From the NCBI RefSeq assembly GCF_000156335.1, contig NZ_DS999213.1, forward strand, positions 1,429,372-1,493,371: a stretch of 64,000 nucleotides of DNA, written 5' to 3'. Shown piece after piece: positions 44,335-53,262 of the stretch. A program made the position numbers and the translations under genes. Under the pieces are notes generated by a model. That model ran no database searches, was not told the origin of the DNA, and saw only the letters and a program-made list of their open reading frames with translations. This DNA comes from Roseobacter sp. GAI101. GTDB taxonomy: Bacteria > Pseudomonadota > Alphaproteobacteria > Rhodobacterales > Rhodobacteraceae. Position 1 is the first letter of the stretch, and each line of letters starts with the position of its first letter.

Positions 44335-45018
44335 TTATTTCTTGACCCGGGAAAACACCATCTTCTGTTCGTGCAGATCCTTGGGTTCACCCAGCCACGC
44401 ATAGGCCAGCAGCGCCGGTTCGCGGTCGCCCACGGTGATACGGTGCAGATGCTCGGGCGGGTTGAAGATCATCGATCCGGGCACATAGACGCCCTGATGG
44501 TTCTCGGACACGGCACCGGACAGGCAGACATAGCTTTCGGTGATGCCCTTGTGGGAATGCGCCGGATAGGTGCAACCCGGCGCAAACAGGACCACGCCCA
44601 GAATGATGTCTTCGCTGATCACCGGACCCTGCGCCCCTGCGATTTCAGCATAGGCATAGCTGTTCGCCAGCCCCTTGGGGATTTTCTCGTAACCGTATTG
44701 CCAGCTAAGCTGCGGGGCCACGGCGTCCAGCGCCCGCACGGCGGGGGCCAGCGCGCCTTGGCGTCCCTCGTCCAGCGCGCGGCGCAGATGGGCCGTCACC
44801 GGCTTTTCCGCGCGCGGTTGCAAACGCACTTCGGCGTTACGCTTGATCAGACGCGCAATCGCTTCGCGGGCCTTGCGCTGGTGCGTCTTGATCTTGTCGC
44901 TGCCCCCTGCGGGCAGATAGCGATACAGTTCGTCGCATTCCTGCAACATATAGCGCCAGTCGGGCGCGTCGCGCAGCGTCGTCAGCGGCGTTTCCAAGGG
45001 CGTGGGCATGTCTGTCAT
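44335..45018 (-). CDS. dddL: DMSP lyase DddL
   Basis: DddL (227 residues) splits dimethylsulfoniopropionate into dimethyl sulfide and acrylate. The sequence has the DddL start pattern (LRDAPDWRYMLQECDELYRYLPAGGSDKIK is split across residues 15-44). The cupin metal site reads YPAHSHKGITESYV, giving His154, His156 and Glu161, with His190/His192 in PPEHLHRI. No signal peptide is present. The gene stands alone: no acrylate (acu, prp) or DMSP transporter genes lie nearby. The ATG at 45018 was chosen as the family start. Confidence 0.9.
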   Translation of the reverse strand: MTDMPTPLETPLTTLRDAPDWRYMLQECDELYRYLPAGGSDKIKTHQRKAREAIARLIKRNAEVRLQPRAEKPVTAHLRRALDEGRQGALAPAVRALDAVAPQLSWQYGYEKIPKGLANSYAYAEIAGAQGPVISEDIILGVVLFAPGCTYPAHSHKGITESYVCLSGAVSENHQGVYVPGSMIFNPPEHLHRITVGDREPALLAYAWLGEPKDLHEQKMVFSRVKK

Positions 45019-45169
45019 CGAAGCAACCTTTGATCGCGTATTCCGACCGCTGATACCAGCATCACGCCAAATGAAATCGCCGGTTTGCGACATCATCCGC
45101 CCTTCCCCCGCCCCCTGCGCTCTGGCATAGTGGCCCCCTGACAAAAGCAACAGACAGGCAGGCCCAATC

Positions 45170-47131
45170 ATGTCCGATCTTCTTTCCGGTGCGCAGTCCA
45201 GTGGCAAGGAATATGACGCGTCCTCGATTCAGGTTCTCGAGGATATGGAACACGTCCGCCTGCGCCCCGGCATGTATATCGGCGGCAAGGACGACCGCGC
45301 GCTGCACCACATGGTCGCCGAGATCATCGACAACTCGATGGACGAAGCCGTTGCGGGCCATGCCACCTGGATCGAACTGGAACTGCACGAAAACGGCCAT
45401 GTCACCGTGCGCGACAACGGCCGCGGCATCCCCACCGATCCGCACCCCAAGGACCCCAGCAAATCCGCGCTGGAAATCATCTTTTGCACCCTGAACGCAG
45501 GCGGCAAGTTTTCCGGCGACAGCTATGAGACATCGGGCGGCCTGCACGGTGTCGGGTCGTCGGTCGTCAACGCCCTGTCCGACCACCTGCGGGTCGAGGT
45601 CGCGCGCAATCGCGAGCTTTATGCGATGGAATTCTCGCGCGGCATCCCTCAAGGCAAGCTCGAGAAAATCGGCGCGGCCCCCAACCGGCGCGGCACATCG
45701 GTGACCTTTCACCCCGACGCGGAAATCTTTGGCAATCTGACGCTGAAACCCGCGCGGCTGTTTGCGATGGCGCGGTCCAAGGCCTACCTGTTTTCCGGTG
45801 TCGAAATCCGCTGGAAGACCTCTCAGAAAGACGGCGACACTCCGTCCGAAGCGACCTTCCACTTTCCCGGCGGTCTGTCCGACTATCTGAACGAGACGCT
45901 CAAGGGGTCGACCAGCTACGCCGACGCCCCTTTCGGCGGCATGGTCGACTTCAAGGAAAAATTCGGTGTCCCCGGCAAGGTCGAATGGGCAGTCAACTGG
46001 ACCCCTTCGCGCGATGGCTTCATCCAGTCCTACTGCAACACCATCCCCACCCCCGAAGGCGGCACCCACGAGGCCGGTTTCTGGGCCGCGATCCTGAAGG
46101 GCGTAAAGGCCTATGGCGAATTGGTCGGCAACAAGAAGGCCGGCACCATCACCCGCGAAGACCTGATCACCGGCGGCTGCGCGCTGGTGTCCTGCTTTAT
46201 CCGCGAACCGGAATTCGTCGGCCAGACCAAGGACCGTCTTGCCACGGTGGACGCGCAGCGCATGGTGGAAAACGCCGTGCGCGACCATTTTGACAACTGG
46301 CTGGCGTCCAACACGAAATCTGCCGGCGCGATCCTGGATTTTCTGGTCCTGCGCGCCGAAGAACGCCTGCGCCGCCGTCAGGAAAAGGAAACCGCCCGCA
46401 AGACCGCCACCAAAAAGCTGCGCCTGCCTGGAAAGCTGACCGACTGTACGTCGAAAAACCGCGAAGGCACCGAATTGTTCATCGTCGAGGGCGACTCGGC
46501 TGGCGGGTCCGGCAAGGGCGCGCGCAACCGGGTCAATCAGGCGCTGTTGCCGCTCAAGGGCAAGATCCTCAACGTACTCGGGGCCGCCTCCGGCAAACTG
46601 AACACCAACGCCGAGATCAACGATCTGTGCGAGGCGCTTGGCGTCGGGATGGGCAGCAAGTTCGTGCTGGATGATCTGCGCTATGACAAGATCATCATCA
46701 TGACCGATGCGGACGTCGACGGCGCGCATATCGCCGCGCTGCTGATGACGTTCTTCTATACCCAGATGCGCCCGATGATCGACGCGGGCCACCTGTACCT
46801 GGCCTGCCCGCCGCTCTACCGTCTGACCCAAGGGGCCAAGCGTGTCTATGTTTCAGACGATGCGGAAAAGGACCTGTGGCTGGAAAAGGGCCTTGGCGGC
46901 AAAGGCAAAATCGACCTGCAACGCTTCAAGGGCTTGGGCGAGATGGACGCCAAGGATTTGAAAGAAACCACGATGGACCCCAGCACCCGCAAGCTGATCC
47001 GCGTCACGGTGCAAGAGGACACGCCCGGAGAAACCGGCGATCTGGTAGAGCGTCTGATGGGGAAGAAGCCGGAACTGCGCTACCAGTACATTCAGGAGAA
47101 CGCGCAGTTTGTGGAGGAGTTGGATGTTTGA
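45170..47131 (+). CDS. parE: DNA topoisomerase IV subunit B
   Basis: ParE (653 residues) provides the ATPase and TOPRIM parts of topoisomerase IV, which unlinks daughter chromosomes. N-terminal GHKL motifs are VRLRPGMYIGG, IIDNSMDEAVAGHA and VRDNGRGIP. The transducer domain is followed by the TOPRIM marks IVEGDSAGGSGKGARNR and MTDADVDGAHIAALLMTFFY. The C-terminus QYIQENAQFVEELDV is typical of ParE and GyrB. It is called ParE because its length and start are typical of alphaproteobacterial ParE. The next gene's TTG start overlaps its stop. Confidence 0.95.
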   Translation: MSDLLSGAQSSGKEYDASSIQVLEDMEHVRLRPGMYIGGKDDRALHHMVAEIIDNSMDEAVAGHATWIELELHENGHVTVRDNGRGIPTDPHPKDPSKSALEIIFCTLNAGGKFSGDSYETSGGLHGVGSSVVNALSDHLRVEVARNRELYAMEFSRGIPQGKLEKIGAAPNRRGTSVTFHPDAEIFGNLTLKPARLFAMARSKAYLFSGVEIRWKTSQKDGDTPSEATFHFPGGLSDYLNETLKGSTSYADAPFGGMVDFKEKFGVPGKVEWAVNWTPSRDGFIQSYCNTIPTPEGGTHEAGFWAAILKGVKAYGELVGNKKAGTITREDLITGGCALVSCFIREPEFVGQTKDRLATVDAQRMVENAVRDHFDNWLASNTKSAGAILDFLVLRAEERLRRRQEKETARKTATKKLRLPGKLTDCTSKNREGTELFIVEGDSAGGSGKGARNRVNQALLPLKGKILNVLGAASGKLNTNAEINDLCEALGVGMGSKFVLDDLRYDKIIIMTDADVDGAHIAALLMTFFYTQMRPMIDAGHLYLACPPLYRLTQGAKRVYVSDDAEKDLWLEKGLGGKGKIDLQRFKGLGEMDAKDLKETTMDPSTRKLIRVTVQEDTPGETGDLVERLMGKKPELRYQYIQENAQFVEELDV

Positions 47132-47823
47132 GTAAGATTGAGACGGAGATTGACCAAGTTATTGCCTCAATCATTCAGGATCACAAAACTGCTGACCGAG
47201 AATTGGGCTCACTCAAGGCTATCAACGATCACTACGACCTACTCATTAAAAAAATAGTCGGGTCTTTTTCGGGGCATTTCATTGCCACGGCGCAGCTTTC
47301 AATATTTAACTCACTTGTTTTGTTTCTCAATCGGCATATGGAGAACAATGGCCACTCCATATTTCGGCTTATTAGACTCATTTCGGAAAACAAGAGCTTG
47401 GTGGCGCAGAGGCATTCGGAAGGGAGATCCCAGCATCCCACCACCTGGGAGAGCACCGAAGAATTGGATTTGTCGATCAACTCAATGTTGCATCATGGGA
47501 ACAGCTTGAAGAATGACCGTCACTTTAAGAGATTAAGAGTATTTAGGGATTCCTACCTTGGTCATCGTCTGGGGCGGACGGCATTCGACGAGAAGCTGCA
47601 GAAAGACGGGATAGACGACCTCCGTATCAGCCTCAATGACGCGATCGACTTAATGGAACGTGCAACTTATCTGACGGGACTCGCGACTGTCATTTGGGAT
47701 GGAGGGATCTGGCAGGGTCATACTGAGAGAATGGAAGGCGGATATAAGAATACGCAACTATTCATTGATCTTCTACCCGAGCTTTCTGAACTCGAACTGA
47801 AAATAGCTAAAGACCATAAGTGA
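47128..47823 (+). CDS. HEPN-domain protein, AbiU2-like
   Basis: This 231-residue all-helical protein starts at a TTG (47128) that overlaps the parE stop and is preceded by GGAGGAG about 10 bases upstream. It is mostly helical (SKIETEIDQVIASIIQDHKTADREL and onward). It shows a HEPN-type RX5H motif at R140-H146 (FRDSYLGHRLG). The pattern of FNSLVLFLNRHMENN followed by LIRLISENKSLV recalls AbiU2-type abortive-infection proteins. It is distinctly richer in A/T than parE and the genes after it, which suggests acquisition. Name is a best guess; activity is untested. Confidence 0.55.
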   Translation: MSKIETEIDQVIASIIQDHKTADRELGSLKAINDHYDLLIKKIVGSFSGHFIATAQLSIFNSLVLFLNRHMENNGHSIFRLIRLISENKSLVAQRHSEGRSQHPTTWESTEELDLSINSMLHHGNSLKNDRHFKRLRVFRDSYLGHRLGRTAFDEKLQKDGIDDLRISLNDAIDLMERATYLTGLATVIWDGGIWQGHTERMEGGYKNTQLFIDLLPELSELELKIAKDHK

Positions 47824-47860
47824 AGCTGGGACGGCGGACGTTTCGGCTACTGCATGCCTT

Positions 47861-48094
47861 AAGGATTTCCTAAGCCCGAGACACTGTCTCGGGCCGCGCC
47901 TGTTCGGGGCTTCGCCCGTTCGAACCTGAAACCTTCCATTGGAAGGTTTCCGAGACTGGTCTCACCCTCCCCCGTCACGCCGGAGGCGTGCCAGAATAGA
48001 TCGGCGCACCTTTGGTGCGTTGGGAGGGCGCACCTCGCGCCCCCTTGATGCTTCGCATATCTTCGGCCCGAGGTCGGGCACCGCCCTTCCGGTG
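47861..48094. repeat. Array of short perfect hairpins
   Basis: At least eight non-overlapping perfect or near-perfect palindromes follow one another in about 230 bases. Examples are GCCCGAGAC-ACT-GTCTCGGGC (47874-47894), GAAACCTTCC-ATT-GGAAGGTTTC (47928-47950), CACGCC-GGA-GGCGTG (47976-47990), CGCACC-TTT-GGTGCG (48005-48019), GGGCGC-ACCTC-GCGCCC (48026-48042), ATGC-TTC-GCAT (48048-48058), GCCCGA-GG-TCGGGC (48066-48079) and CACCG...CGGTG (48079-48094). Most loops are 3-5 bases and stem sequences differ. There is no plausible open frame here. Confidence 0.7.
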
Positions 48095-48296
48095 TCACTG
48101 ATATGAATGTTGCGATGGTGGCGCGGCATCCCTCTTGCCAAACGTCGCCCTCATACGCATCTATATCCGCACAGGCCCCCGCCAACCGCGCCGCCTGTTG
48201 CCTCACCGGACCCGCCGCGCGCAGTGCGCCCCTGCCCTCTGAGCATCTACCCGATGGGCACCCGCCGTTCGGGAACCTTTTGTGAACGAGAACCCC

Positions 48297-48424
48297 ATGT
48301 CCAAAGAGAAAAACAAAGGCAATAAAGAGACCAAGAAACCCAAAAAGAAAAGGTCAAAGTGCTGGCCACCGCCAACAGCGGTATGAAAGACGGCACTGTG
48401 GTTGCGGGCAAAAAGGTCAAGTAA
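48297..48424 (+). pseudogene. Small Lys-rich gene broken by a -1 frameshift
   Basis: The ATG at 48297 opens MSKEKNKGNKETKKPKK, ending early at a TGA near 48384. From about 48350 the -1 frame continues as KVKVLATANSGMKDGTVVAG to a TAA at 48422-48424, giving one about 42-residue protein if a base were inserted in the run AAAAAGAAAAGG. I recall small alphaproteobacterial proteins with both halves in one frame. It could be a true mutation, a sequencing slip in the A-rich run, or ribosomal frameshifting. Confidence 0.6.
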
Positions 48425-48514
48425 CCCCACCGTTTTGACTTGAAACCCCACCCCGCGTCCGGCGTAGGGTGGGTGACACCCCACGCGCCCCACCCCAATC
48501 ACCGGACCCAGCCC

Positions 48515-48916
48515 ATGACACCCGAAACCGCCCAGACCATTCTAGACGAAAACTTTGCGCCCTGGGTCATGGCCCTTGCCCCCACGGTCACCGAAATCGG
48601 GACCGACAGAACCATCCTCGAAATCCCCATCAGCGACGCCCTTAAACGCACCGGTGGCATCGTATCGGGGCAAGCCCTGGGCGCGCTGGCGGACACTGCG
48701 ATGGTCATGGCCTGCATGGGGCATCTGGACGCGATGGCCCCGGTCAGCACTGTCACGCTCGACACGCAATTCCTGCGCCCCGCGACCGGAGAAACCATCC
48801 GTGCCGAGGCCGAGGTCACCCGCGCAGGGCGTTCCATGATCTTCACCCGCTGCACCCTGATCGCCGAACCCTCGGGCAAGCCTGTCGCGCTGGCCACCGC
48901 CACCTTTGCGCGGTAA
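48515..48916 (+). CDS. PaaI-type hotdog thioesterase
   Basis: This 133-residue protein has the hotdog fold of PaaI-family acyl-CoA thioesterases. The active region is GGIVSGQALGALADTAMVMA, in which the family HGG motif is changed (GGIVSG). VSTVTLDTQFLRPATGETIRAEAEVTRAGRSMIFTR follows. The substrate is unknown. The ATG at 48515 is used. It lies between the broken Lys-rich gene and a metalloprotease-like lipoprotein, on the same strand, with no strong promoter noted. Confidence 0.85.
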   Translation: MTPETAQTILDENFAPWVMALAPTVTEIGTDRTILEIPISDALKRTGGIVSGQALGALADTAMVMACMGHLDAMAPVSTVTLDTQFLRPATGETIRAEAEVTRAGRSMIFTRCTLIAEPSGKPVALATATFAR

Positions 48917-48964
48917 CGCGGTTTTCACTTGAACGGCACGGGGGATTCACCCAACGTGCACGCC

Positions 48965-49645
48965 ATGATCCGCGCCCTGATCCTTTTGACCTTTCTCGCC
49001 TCTTGCGGACGCCCCCTGACGGTGAACGAACAGGCTTTTGCCCAGACCATCATGGGCGAGACATTGAACATCCGGCAGGTACGGCTGCACGACGGGGCAC
49101 CGTCCAAGGCGGTCACCATGACGCGCAAGGCCCGTCCCCGCACCACCTGCCGCGAACGGATATTGCCGCCGGAAATCCCCGGCGAGGTTATCACGACCAA
49201 GCCCGCCGCAATCGCGCTGTGGAACACGGTGCTGTTTGACGAAGACTGGTATCTTGAGGACTATCTGCCGGATTACCCTGACAAAATCGGGTTGATCGCT
49301 GCGATGATCTTCAGCCACGAACTGACCCATATCTGGCAGTGGCAGAACCGCACGAAGACGGGCTATTCCCCGCTGCGCGCCGCCCGTGAACATGGCGGCA
49401 TGGCGGACCCCTATCTGTTTGATCTGAAAACCGAACCCCGTTTCGGTGACTTTGCCTTTGAACAGCAAGGGGCCATCGTCGAGGAATTCGTCTGTTGCCG
49501 CGCGCTGGCCCCGCAGGCACCGCGCACCAAGCGGCTGCATGCATTAATCGGCCAGGTGATGCCTGTGGAACCGCTGCCCCAAAGCCGCGCCTATGATGTG
49601 CGCATGCCGTGGGACGGGGTCGAATTGCGCGGAATCTGCGATTAG
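48965..49645 (+). CDS. Lipoprotein with HExxH zinc-protease motif
   Basis: This 226-residue protein starts with a lipoprotein signal (LTFLASC, Cys14 modified). It has a clear HELTH zinc motif at residues 118-122, followed by IWQWQNRTKTGYSPLRAAREHG. The following Glu (about 162, GAIVEEF) is a candidate third ligand. Similar proteins are annotated as conserved lipoproteins without a proven peptidase role. It would face the periplasm. Its stop overlaps the stop of a convergent cytochrome gene by 3 bases. Confidence 0.78.
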   Translation: MIRALILLTFLASCGRPLTVNEQAFAQTIMGETLNIRQVRLHDGAPSKAVTMTRKARPRTTCRERILPPEIPGEVITTKPAAIALWNTVLFDEDWYLEDYLPDYPDKIGLIAAMIFSHELTHIWQWQNRTKTGYSPLRAAREHGGMADPYLFDLKTEPRFGDFAFEQQGAIVEEFVCCRALAPQAPRTKRLHALIGQVMPVEPLPQSRAYDVRMPWDGVELRGICD

Positions 49646-50046
49646 CGCTGGATGCTTTCGAGATACAGCAAAAGGCCCGCCAAAACGCGCGGGGTCGGCG
49701 TCATTTGGCCATCCAGATCCACGGGGACCAGATCCAGCGCCATATCCTCTCCGAACTCGGGCATGACACGGGTCATGTGGTTGTCCAGCGGATCACCGTA
49801 GATATAGGCCAGCGTCTTTGTCTCGGGGAACCGCCCGTCATTGTCACGCGCCAGCAGGGTCAGATCACGCGGAGCCTTGGCCAGTCCGGCCGCAAGGGGG
49901 CCATCCCCTTTGCCTGTCCGTCCGTGACAGGCCACGCAATTCTCGGCAAAGAAGGCGGCACCGTCAGACTGGTCAGGCATATCGGGGGCGACGCAGGCGG
50001 CAAAAGGCAAGATGCACGGCAATAGGGCAATCAGGGACAGACGCAT
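49642..50046 (-). CDS. c-type cytochrome lipoprotein
   Basis: This 134-residue protein has a signal with a likely lipobox (PFAAC, Cys18), then one heme motif CVACH at 37-41. A probable axial Met lies in TRVMPEFG. The size and motif fit a class I monoheme cytochrome anchored by lipid in the periplasm. Partner oxidase or reductase genes are absent. The ATG at 50046 was preferred to an upstream start because it gives a proper signal peptide. Confidence 0.87.
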   Translation of the reverse strand: MRLSLIALLPCILPFAACVAPDMPDQSDGAAFFAENCVACHGRTGKGDGPLAAGLAKAPRDLTLLARDNDGRFPETKTLAYIYGDPLDNHMTRVMPEFGEDMALDLVPVDLDGQMTPTPRVLAGLLLYLESIQR

Positions 50047-50398
50047 TTTGGGGGGTTCCTTCTTCGGGCAATGCATTAGATTTGCTGTTGGTGACAGGCT
50101 GCGCCATGATCTGGATCAATCAAGGGGAAAGCTTGGGTCTTCGGAAGCTTCAGTAACATGTTTGTCATGTGCTTGGCGAGGGGTGGGATGGCGCGCCTTG
50201 CAGCCTTGAGTTCTGCACTCTGCCTCTGATCGGGCGGAAGATTCACCTGCGCGGCCTGATAGCCGCCGTAGCCTTGCGCACAACGGGTCTGCGCGGCGGT
50301 CGCAACACCTCACGCCGCTACCGCGCTGCCCGGACAAATGAGAGACGGACAGGAATTCTCAAAAATTCCGAGCCGGATTTATCGAAAAATCGGATACG
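50047..50398. other. Intergenic stretch without a supported gene
   Basis: About 350 bases lie between the cytochrome gene and the RTX gene. The sequence around 50216-50340 is GC-rich and contains several short inverted repeats but no frame with a ribosome binding site. GGAATT (50352-50357) and AATTCC (50364-50369) form a small hairpin on the RTX gene side and may be part of its terminator. No RNA gene was recognised. Confidence 0.4.
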
Positions 50399-51073
50399 CT
50401 AGCCAATGCCCCGCAGGGGGTTGGCCATCACGAACAGGATCGCACTGTCACTGATCGGGTTCTCGATCCCTGGCAGGGTAATGGATAGCCCGGTGCTCAG
50501 GGAAACGCGCAATGCGCCATTTTCAAAGGTCTGGCCCAAAATCGTGACATCTTCCCGTGTCGTCTCGACCACCAGGGCATCCTGTGTCGGGTCGTAGTCG
50601 CCAACGGTGATATTGCCTTGCGCATCCGACAGCATGGTAAAGCTGTCGGCTCCTTCGCCCCCCAGCCCGGTATCGCCACCGCCCAGCATCAAGACATCAT
50701 CGCCTTCCTGACCATCCAGCAGGTCTGCTTCGCCGTCCTCGCCTTCGCCCAAGGTTTCGCCGCCGCTGAACAGGGTGTCGTTGCCGGTGCCGCCCGAGAT
50801 CACATCCGCGCCAAAGCTGCCGGTCAGACGATCATCAAGGCTGCTGCCGGTCAGGGTATCGTCGCCCCCAAGACCTTGGAAAAAGCCGGGCGTGGTGGCA
50901 CCTGGCGCAAGCGTTTCCCCGTCTTGAATTGCGGCCTCTTCAGACGGAACAAGAGGCCCGTCCTGGACCGCTGACGCGTCAGTGTCTTGATCGTCGTCGT
51001 CCCCTCCGAAGGGGTCGAAAATTGCAAACATCGGCCCAATCGCCGCTAAAAGCATAATTAGAATGGATGACAT
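50399..51073 (-). CDS. Small RTX-type calcium-binding protein
   Basis: This protein of about 224 residues has an N-terminal hydrophobic segment (about 3-17, SILIMLLAAIGPMFAIF) and an acidic linker (DPFGGDDDDQDTDAS). RTX-like nonapeptide repeats follow (LGGDDTLTGSS, ISGGTGNDTLFSGG, LLDGQEGDDVLMLGGGD) and should bind calcium. The last 60 residues are beta-rich. No type I secretion genes lie nearby. Start choice is uncertain: ATGs at 51097 and 51130 are also in frame, but 51073 has GGGATC upstream. Confidence 0.8.
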   Translation of the reverse strand: MSSILIMLLAAIGPMFAIFDPFGGDDDDQDTDASAVQDGPLVPSEEAAIQDGETLAPGATTPGFFQGLGGDDTLTGSSLDDRLTGSFGADVISGGTGNDTLFSGGETLGEGEDGEADLLDGQEGDDVLMLGGGDTGLGGEGADSFTMLSDAQGNITVGDYDPTQDALVVETTREDVTILGQTFENGALRVSLSTGLSITLPGIENPISDSAILFVMANPLRGIG

Positions 51074-51169
51074 AATAAGATCCCGATATCGGATCATCAT
51101 GCCCAATGACGGTGACCTGTTTGGGGTCACAGCAAGGAAATTCTATGGCAAATTTGTCTTGGATCAGCC

Positions 51170-51853
51170 CTAAACCGGGACCAGCAACCCGGCGTCCAAC
51201 CTGATTTGACGGTCCATTCGGGCAGCCAGTTCAAGATTATGCGTCGCGATCACGGCGGAAAGCCCGGTGCTGCGCACCAAATCCATCAACGCGCCAAAAA
51301 CCTGGTCCGACGTTGTCGGGTCAAGGTTGCCGGTCGGTTCATCCGCCAGCAGCAGGCGCGGCGCATTGGCCAGGGCGCGGCAAAACGCGACGCGCTGTTG
51401 TTCGCCGCCGGACAGTTCCGCAGGCCGGTGACTTGCGCGATGCGCGATGCCGACCTGATCAAGCAGCCCCGTCGCACGGGCCTGTGCATCCGCAGTCCCG
51501 ACCCCGTTGGCAAGCTGCGGCAGGACGATGTTTTCAAGCGCCGAAAATTCGGGCAGCAGGTGGTGGAACTGATAGATGAACCCCACATCGCGCCGCCGCA
51601 CGCCGGTGCGTTTGCGGTCGGACTGACCGGTCATATCAACGCCAGCAATCTCGACCGTGCCCGTGTCAGGCGTATCCAGCAGCCCCGCGATATGCAGCAG
51701 CGTCGACTTACCGGCCCCCGATGGTGCCACAAGGGCCACGACTTCGCCCGGTTCAACCGTCAGGTCGATGCCGCGCAACACGGTCACCTCGGTCGGTTTT
51801 GCCGCGTTGTAGGCTTTCTTGATGCCCGACAGGCGCAATACAGGATCATTCAT
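51170..51853 (-). CDS. lolD: LolD, lipoprotein-release ABC ATPase
   Basis: LolD (227 residues) powers release of mature lipoproteins from the inner membrane to LolA. Walker A reads APSGAGKST, the signature LSGGEQQR, Walker [13 protein letters not shown] and switch His VIATHN. The start is the ATG at 51853, overlapping the last bases of the upstream membrane-subunit gene, which shows translational coupling. It belongs to a minus-strand run: proS, DUF2937, membrane subunit, lolD. The usual second membrane subunit gene is not present here. Confidence 0.93.
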   Translation of the reverse strand: MNDPVLRLSGIKKAYNAAKPTEVTVLRGIDLTVEPGEVVALVAPSGAGKSTLLHIAGLLDTPDTGTVEIAGVDMTGQSDRKRTGVRRRDVGFIYQFHHLLPEFSALENIVLPQLANGVGTADAQARATGLLDQVGIAHRASHRPAELSGGEQQRVAFCRALANAPRLLLADEPTGNLDPTTSDQVFGALMDLVRSTGLSAVIATHNLELAARMDRQIRLDAGLLVPV

Positions 51854-53141
51854 AGCGCAAGGCCTCAACCGGGTTCATCCTTGCCGCGCGCCGTGCCGGA
51901 AAGATCGTGACAATAAAGGACAGGCCCAGCGACAATGCCACCGCCGACATCACGTCATTGAACTGCAGCTTGGCGGGCAGGAAATAGATCCCGCGTACCG
52001 ATGCATCCCACGCCGTGCCGCCCGACAGCCAGTTTACCGCGCCAAAGATCTGGTCGACGTAAAGGGCGAACAAGCAGCCCAGGATCACCCCCATGGCGGT
52101 GCCGATGATCCCCGTGAAGGCCCCGCAGATGAAGAATACCCGCAGAATTGACCCCTCGCTAAGGCCCATGGTGCGCAGGATACCGATATCGCGGCCCTTG
52201 TTTTTCACCAGCATGATCAGCCCAGACACAATGTTCATGGCCGCGATCAGAACCAGAATGCTGAGGATCACGAACATCACCCGATCTTCGATATCAAGCG
52301 CATTCAGAAACGATCCCGAAGCATCCCGCCATGTCCACGCCATGCCCCTGTCCCCCGCCGCCAGCAGCAGCGCATCGGTCAGCTCGTCCACGCGATCGGG
52401 GTCTTCGACCATCACCTCAAGCTCGTCCGCCAATCCTTCGCGGTCAAAGAACGACTGCGCCTCGGCCAACGGCAGATAGGCGCGGGTGCGGTCGATGTCA
52501 TAGCGGCCCGCGCTAAAGACATAGACCACATCATAGGCATTGACCCGCGGGCTGGTGCCAAAGGCGGTCTTGACCCCGTTGGGCGAAATGATCTTGATCC
52601 GGTCGCCGACGCCCACCCGCAGGGACTGTGCCACGCCCGACCCGATGGCGATGCCCTGGTCGAAATTGGCCAGATCGCCGACAGCGGTTTCCGGGTTGGC
52701 GATACGCGGGATGTTGGCAAGGTCGGCCCCGTCGATTCCATAGATCTCGATGCCTGCGTTGGCTTGGCCCTTGTTGGCCATCACCTGACCGCGCACCAGG
52801 GGCGCTGCGTGGGTCACACCGGGCACCGCAGCGACGCGTTCAGCCATCTGGGTATAGTCTGCGATGCCGGTCTGGGTGCCGCCATTGTCATCAACCGTCG
52901 CCGCATTGTAGATGGTCACATGGGCATTGGCCCCCAGAATGGTGCCCACGAATTCAGCCCGGAACCCCGACCGCACGGCAAGTGTCGCGATCAGCGCAAA
53001 CACCGCCAGCGTAATCCCGATCAGGCTGATCCATGTCATCACACTGACCCCGCCTTCGGCGCGGCGCGCCCGCAAATACCGCCAAGCAATCATCCACTCG
53101 AACGGGGCAAACGGCGGCGTGTTGGAAACAGATTTGGCCAT
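51846..53141 (-). CDS. LolC/LolE-type membrane subunit (single, LolF-like)
   Basis: This 431-residue inner-membrane protein has one helix near residue 40 ([23 protein letters not shown]), a large periplasmic domain (about 60-290), and three C-terminal helices (for example [34 protein letters not shown]). That is the LolC/E layout. Only one such gene accompanies lolD, so it probably works as a homodimer, as the LolF type of alphaproteobacteria does. The ATG at 53141 has GGAGCCCC about 7 bases upstream; a longer upstream frame was rejected. Confidence 0.88.
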   Translation of the reverse strand: MAKSVSNTPPFAPFEWMIAWRYLRARRAEGGVSVMTWISLIGITLAVFALIATLAVRSGFRAEFVGTILGANAHVTIYNAATVDDNGGTQTGIADYTQMAERVAAVPGVTHAAPLVRGQVMANKGQANAGIEIYGIDGADLANIPRIANPETAVGDLANFDQGIAIGSGVAQSLRVGVGDRIKIISPNGVKTAFGTSPRVNAYDVVYVFSAGRYDIDRTRAYLPLAEAQSFFDREGLADELEVMVEDPDRVDELTDALLLAAGDRGMAWTWRDASGSFLNALDIEDRVMFVILSILVLIAAMNIVSGLIMLVKNKGRDIGILRTMGLSEGSILRVFFICGAFTGIIGTAMGVILGCLFALYVDQIFGAVNWLSGGTAWDASVRGIYFLPAKLQFNDVMSAVALSLGLSFIVTIFPARRAARMNPVEALRYE

Positions 53142-53262
53142 CAAGGGGCTCCGGTCAGGTTGGTCGCGCGCAACCTGCTGGTTTGTGCGCATCGGGTCAA
53201 GCGGCGTATCGGCGGATGACCGTTCACAAAGGGGGTAGCTGCGGGTTTGGTGGCGTACCGGC

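Noticed and set aside
45062-46831. Long open frame antisense to parE
   Set aside because: Mirrors the codon pattern of parE; no motif or start signal.
47900-47930. GTTCGAA motif resembling a tRNA T-loop
   Set aside because: No matching acceptor or anticodon arms; it is part of the hairpin array.
47861-48094. CRISPR array
   Set aside because: The palindromes differ in sequence and have no regular spacers.
48340-48352. Classic dnaX-type slippery heptamer
   Set aside because: The run has five As before G, not A AAA AAG, so programmed frameshifting is only one of several possibilities.
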